The notes beneath the pieces were generated by a model, which saw only the letters and a list, made by a program, of their open reading frames with translations, made no database searches and was not told the origin of the DNA. A DNA stretch of 64,000 nucleotides from Rhodococcus marinonascens NBRC 14363 (GTDB taxonomy: Bacteria; Actinomycetota; Actinomycetes; Mycobacteriales; Mycobacteriaceae), in the NCBI RefSeq assembly GCF_001894885.1, contig NZ_BCXB01000014.1, positions 62,001-126,000 of the forward strand, in the 5' to 3' direction. Below are positions 62,660 through 64,000 of this stretch, piece after piece. The position numbers were made by a program, and so were the translations under genes. Every line of letters begins with the position of its first letter. The stretch's first letter is position 1.

Positions 62660-63961
62660 ATGACGGACGAGCAGACTCGACACCAGAACTCCGTGAACGC
62701 CTCGCCGCCATTGGGCCGATCATTGGGGGCGTTGGACGGGCTGAATTTCTTCCTTGCGGACGTGCAGTCGGGGCTCGGCCCCTTCCTGGGCATCTACCTG
62801 CTCACCGTGCCGGGCTGGAGTACCTCCGACATCGGGTTGGCCCTGACGGTCGGCGGGCTCGTCGGCCTGATCGTGCAGACACCGATCGGCGCACTGATCG
62901 ACAAGACACCACACAAACGCAGCTTGATCATCATTGCGGCACTAGCGACCGGGATCGGCGCCTTCACGATCACCGTCAATCCGAGCTATTCGGTCATCAC
63001 GGCCGCGCAACTGGTGACCGGAATTGCCGGCACAGTGTTCCCGCCGGCTATCGCCGCGATCGCTCTCGGACTAGTGGGTTCGGCCGCATATACCTACCGC
63101 ACCGGGCGAATGGCGGCGTTCAACCACGCCGGAAACGTCGTCGGTGCCGTTGTCTTCGGCACCGCGGGCTATCTCATCACGATCAAAGCCGGCTTCTGGT
63201 TCGCCGGCATCGTCACCATCCTGGTCGCCGCCGCCACGCTGATGATCGACCCCCGGCTCATCAACAATGATGTCGCACGCGGGCTCACTCCCGGTGAATC
63301 AGCGAAGCAAGATGGCCAGAGGAAGCCGTCCGGGTTCGGCGTCCTACTGCATTCGCGTCCGCTCCTGGCGCTGTGCGCGGCAACGATGCTGTGGCAGCTC
63401 GCCAACGGTGCAATGCTGCCGCTCACCGGTCAGGAACTCGCCCAGACGGACGCCAGGATGGGCACACTGTTCCAGGCCGCGCTGATCGTCGTCGCTCAGT
63501 TGGTGATGATCCCGATGGCGATAATGATCGCCAAGCACGGAAAAGACTGGGGCCGTAAACCCATCTTCCTCGCCGCATTCCTCGTTCTTCCGATTCGCGG
63601 CGTGTTGTTCACCCTGTCGGATCATCCGCTGTACGTCATTTCCATCCAGATCCTCGACGGTATCGGCGCCGGCATCTACGGTGCGATGTTCGTCCTCGTG
63701 GTCGCCGACCTCACCCGGGGCACCGGCCACTTCAACCTCGCACTCGGGGCCGCCACCACCATCCAGGGAATCGGCGCAGCGCTGAGTCCCGCCCTGGCGG
63801 GATTCGTCGCCGACGCGGGCGGCTTCCACCTGGCATTACTCATGCTCTCGGGGATCGCGGTTCTGGCGCTCATCGTCTTCGTCCTCGGCGTACCCGAAAC
63901 TGCCAATATCCCTGACACCGTGCCGAGTTCATCGAACTCGAAGAAGCCGCAGCCTTCCTGA
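62660..63961 (+). CDS. MFS transporter
   Basis: A 433-residue major-facilitator protein with twelve predicted helices. The loop 2-3 motif region reads GALIDKTPHKRS, and the N-terminal half begins LGALDGLNFFLADVQSGLGP. The sequence resembles drug or metabolite exporters of the YfcJ/arabinose-efflux type. I chose ATG 62660 with ggaagg nearby. It lies 169 nt after the esterases and could move their substrate or product, but this is only suggested by position. Confidence 0.9.
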   Translation: MTDEQTRHQNSVNASPPLGRSLGALDGLNFFLADVQSGLGPFLGIYLLTVPGWSTSDIGLALTVGGLVGLIVQTPIGALIDKTPHKRSLIIIAALATGIGAFTITVNPSYSVITAAQLVTGIAGTVFPPAIAAIALGLVGSAAYTYRTGRMAAFNHAGNVVGAVVFGTAGYLITIKAGFWFAGIVTILVAAATLMIDPRLINNDVARGLTPGESAKQDGQRKPSGFGVLLHSRPLLALCAATMLWQLANGAMLPLTGQELAQTDARMGTLFQAALIVVAQLVMIPMAIMIAKHGKDWGRKPIFLAAFLVLPIRGVLFTLSDHPLYVISIQILDGIGAGIYGAMFVLVVADLTRGTGHFNLALGAATTIQGIGAALSPALAGFVADAGGFHLALLMLSGIAVLALIVFVLGVPETANIPDTVPSSSNSKKPQPS

Positions 63962-64000
63962 CTCCAAGAATGACGCATCCGGGAGACGGGCAAACGGGTA

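Overview
The window is high-GC actinobacterial chromosome, most likely from a Rhodococcus of the jostii/opacus type. It carries two MspA-family porins, an EspR-like regulator, a Glp/GlpR (MoeA-like) division locus, the MprAB-PepD envelope-stress system and a PerM homologue. From memory, two long blocks follow the gene order of the Mycobacterium tuberculosis Rv0945-Rv0996 region; no alignment was run.

Layout. 1-8.2 kb: a truncated ABC exporter, a short-chain dehydrogenase, an EspR-like regulator, then a SARP/AAA/TPR regulator and a berberine-bridge-type oxidase that both look damaged, separated by 34-bp tandem repeats. 8.3-14.4 kb: tRNA-Ala and the galU-glp-rimJ-glpR cluster, divergent from a formyltetrahydrofolate cyclo-ligase, an FmdB-type zinc ribbon and a SAF-domain protein. 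14.5-22.3 kb: two porins, the mprA-mprB-pepD-moaB group plus a small coupled gene, a cysteine-free ribosomal protein S18 and a lipoprotein. 22.3-28.3 kb: a PucR regulator, a YbaB-like gene and gabT-gabD. 28.3-34.8 kb: an AAA/VWA pair, a hydrolase, a decayed DUF559-type gene and a small gene behind a possible attenuator.

34.8-51.8 kb: purH, purN, perM, two DUF5336 proteins, a decayed yigZ gene, sucD-sucC, a large membrane protein, an M23 peptidase, UvrD1/PcrA, and chorismate mutase behind a leader peptide and terminator that look like classical attenuation; a second succinate-semialdehyde dehydrogenase follows. 51.8-64 kb: pgi, an ApbE-like protein, a condensation-domain protein, type II NADH dehydrogenase, an SDR, a flavoprotein disulfide reductase, two tandem carboxylesterases sharing a near-identical 254-bp tract, and an MFS transporter.

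Most genes are ordinary housekeeping genes. The most interesting signals are the chorismate mutase attenuator, a second leader/terminator arrangement at 34.4 kb, paired octamers resembling MprA boxes before pepD and mprA, the gene-conversion tract, the coupled small gene with an apparent ATT start, and at least three genes broken by short-repeat slippage, internal deletions or nonsense changes. I found no phage, insertion sequence, CRISPR array or replication origin.
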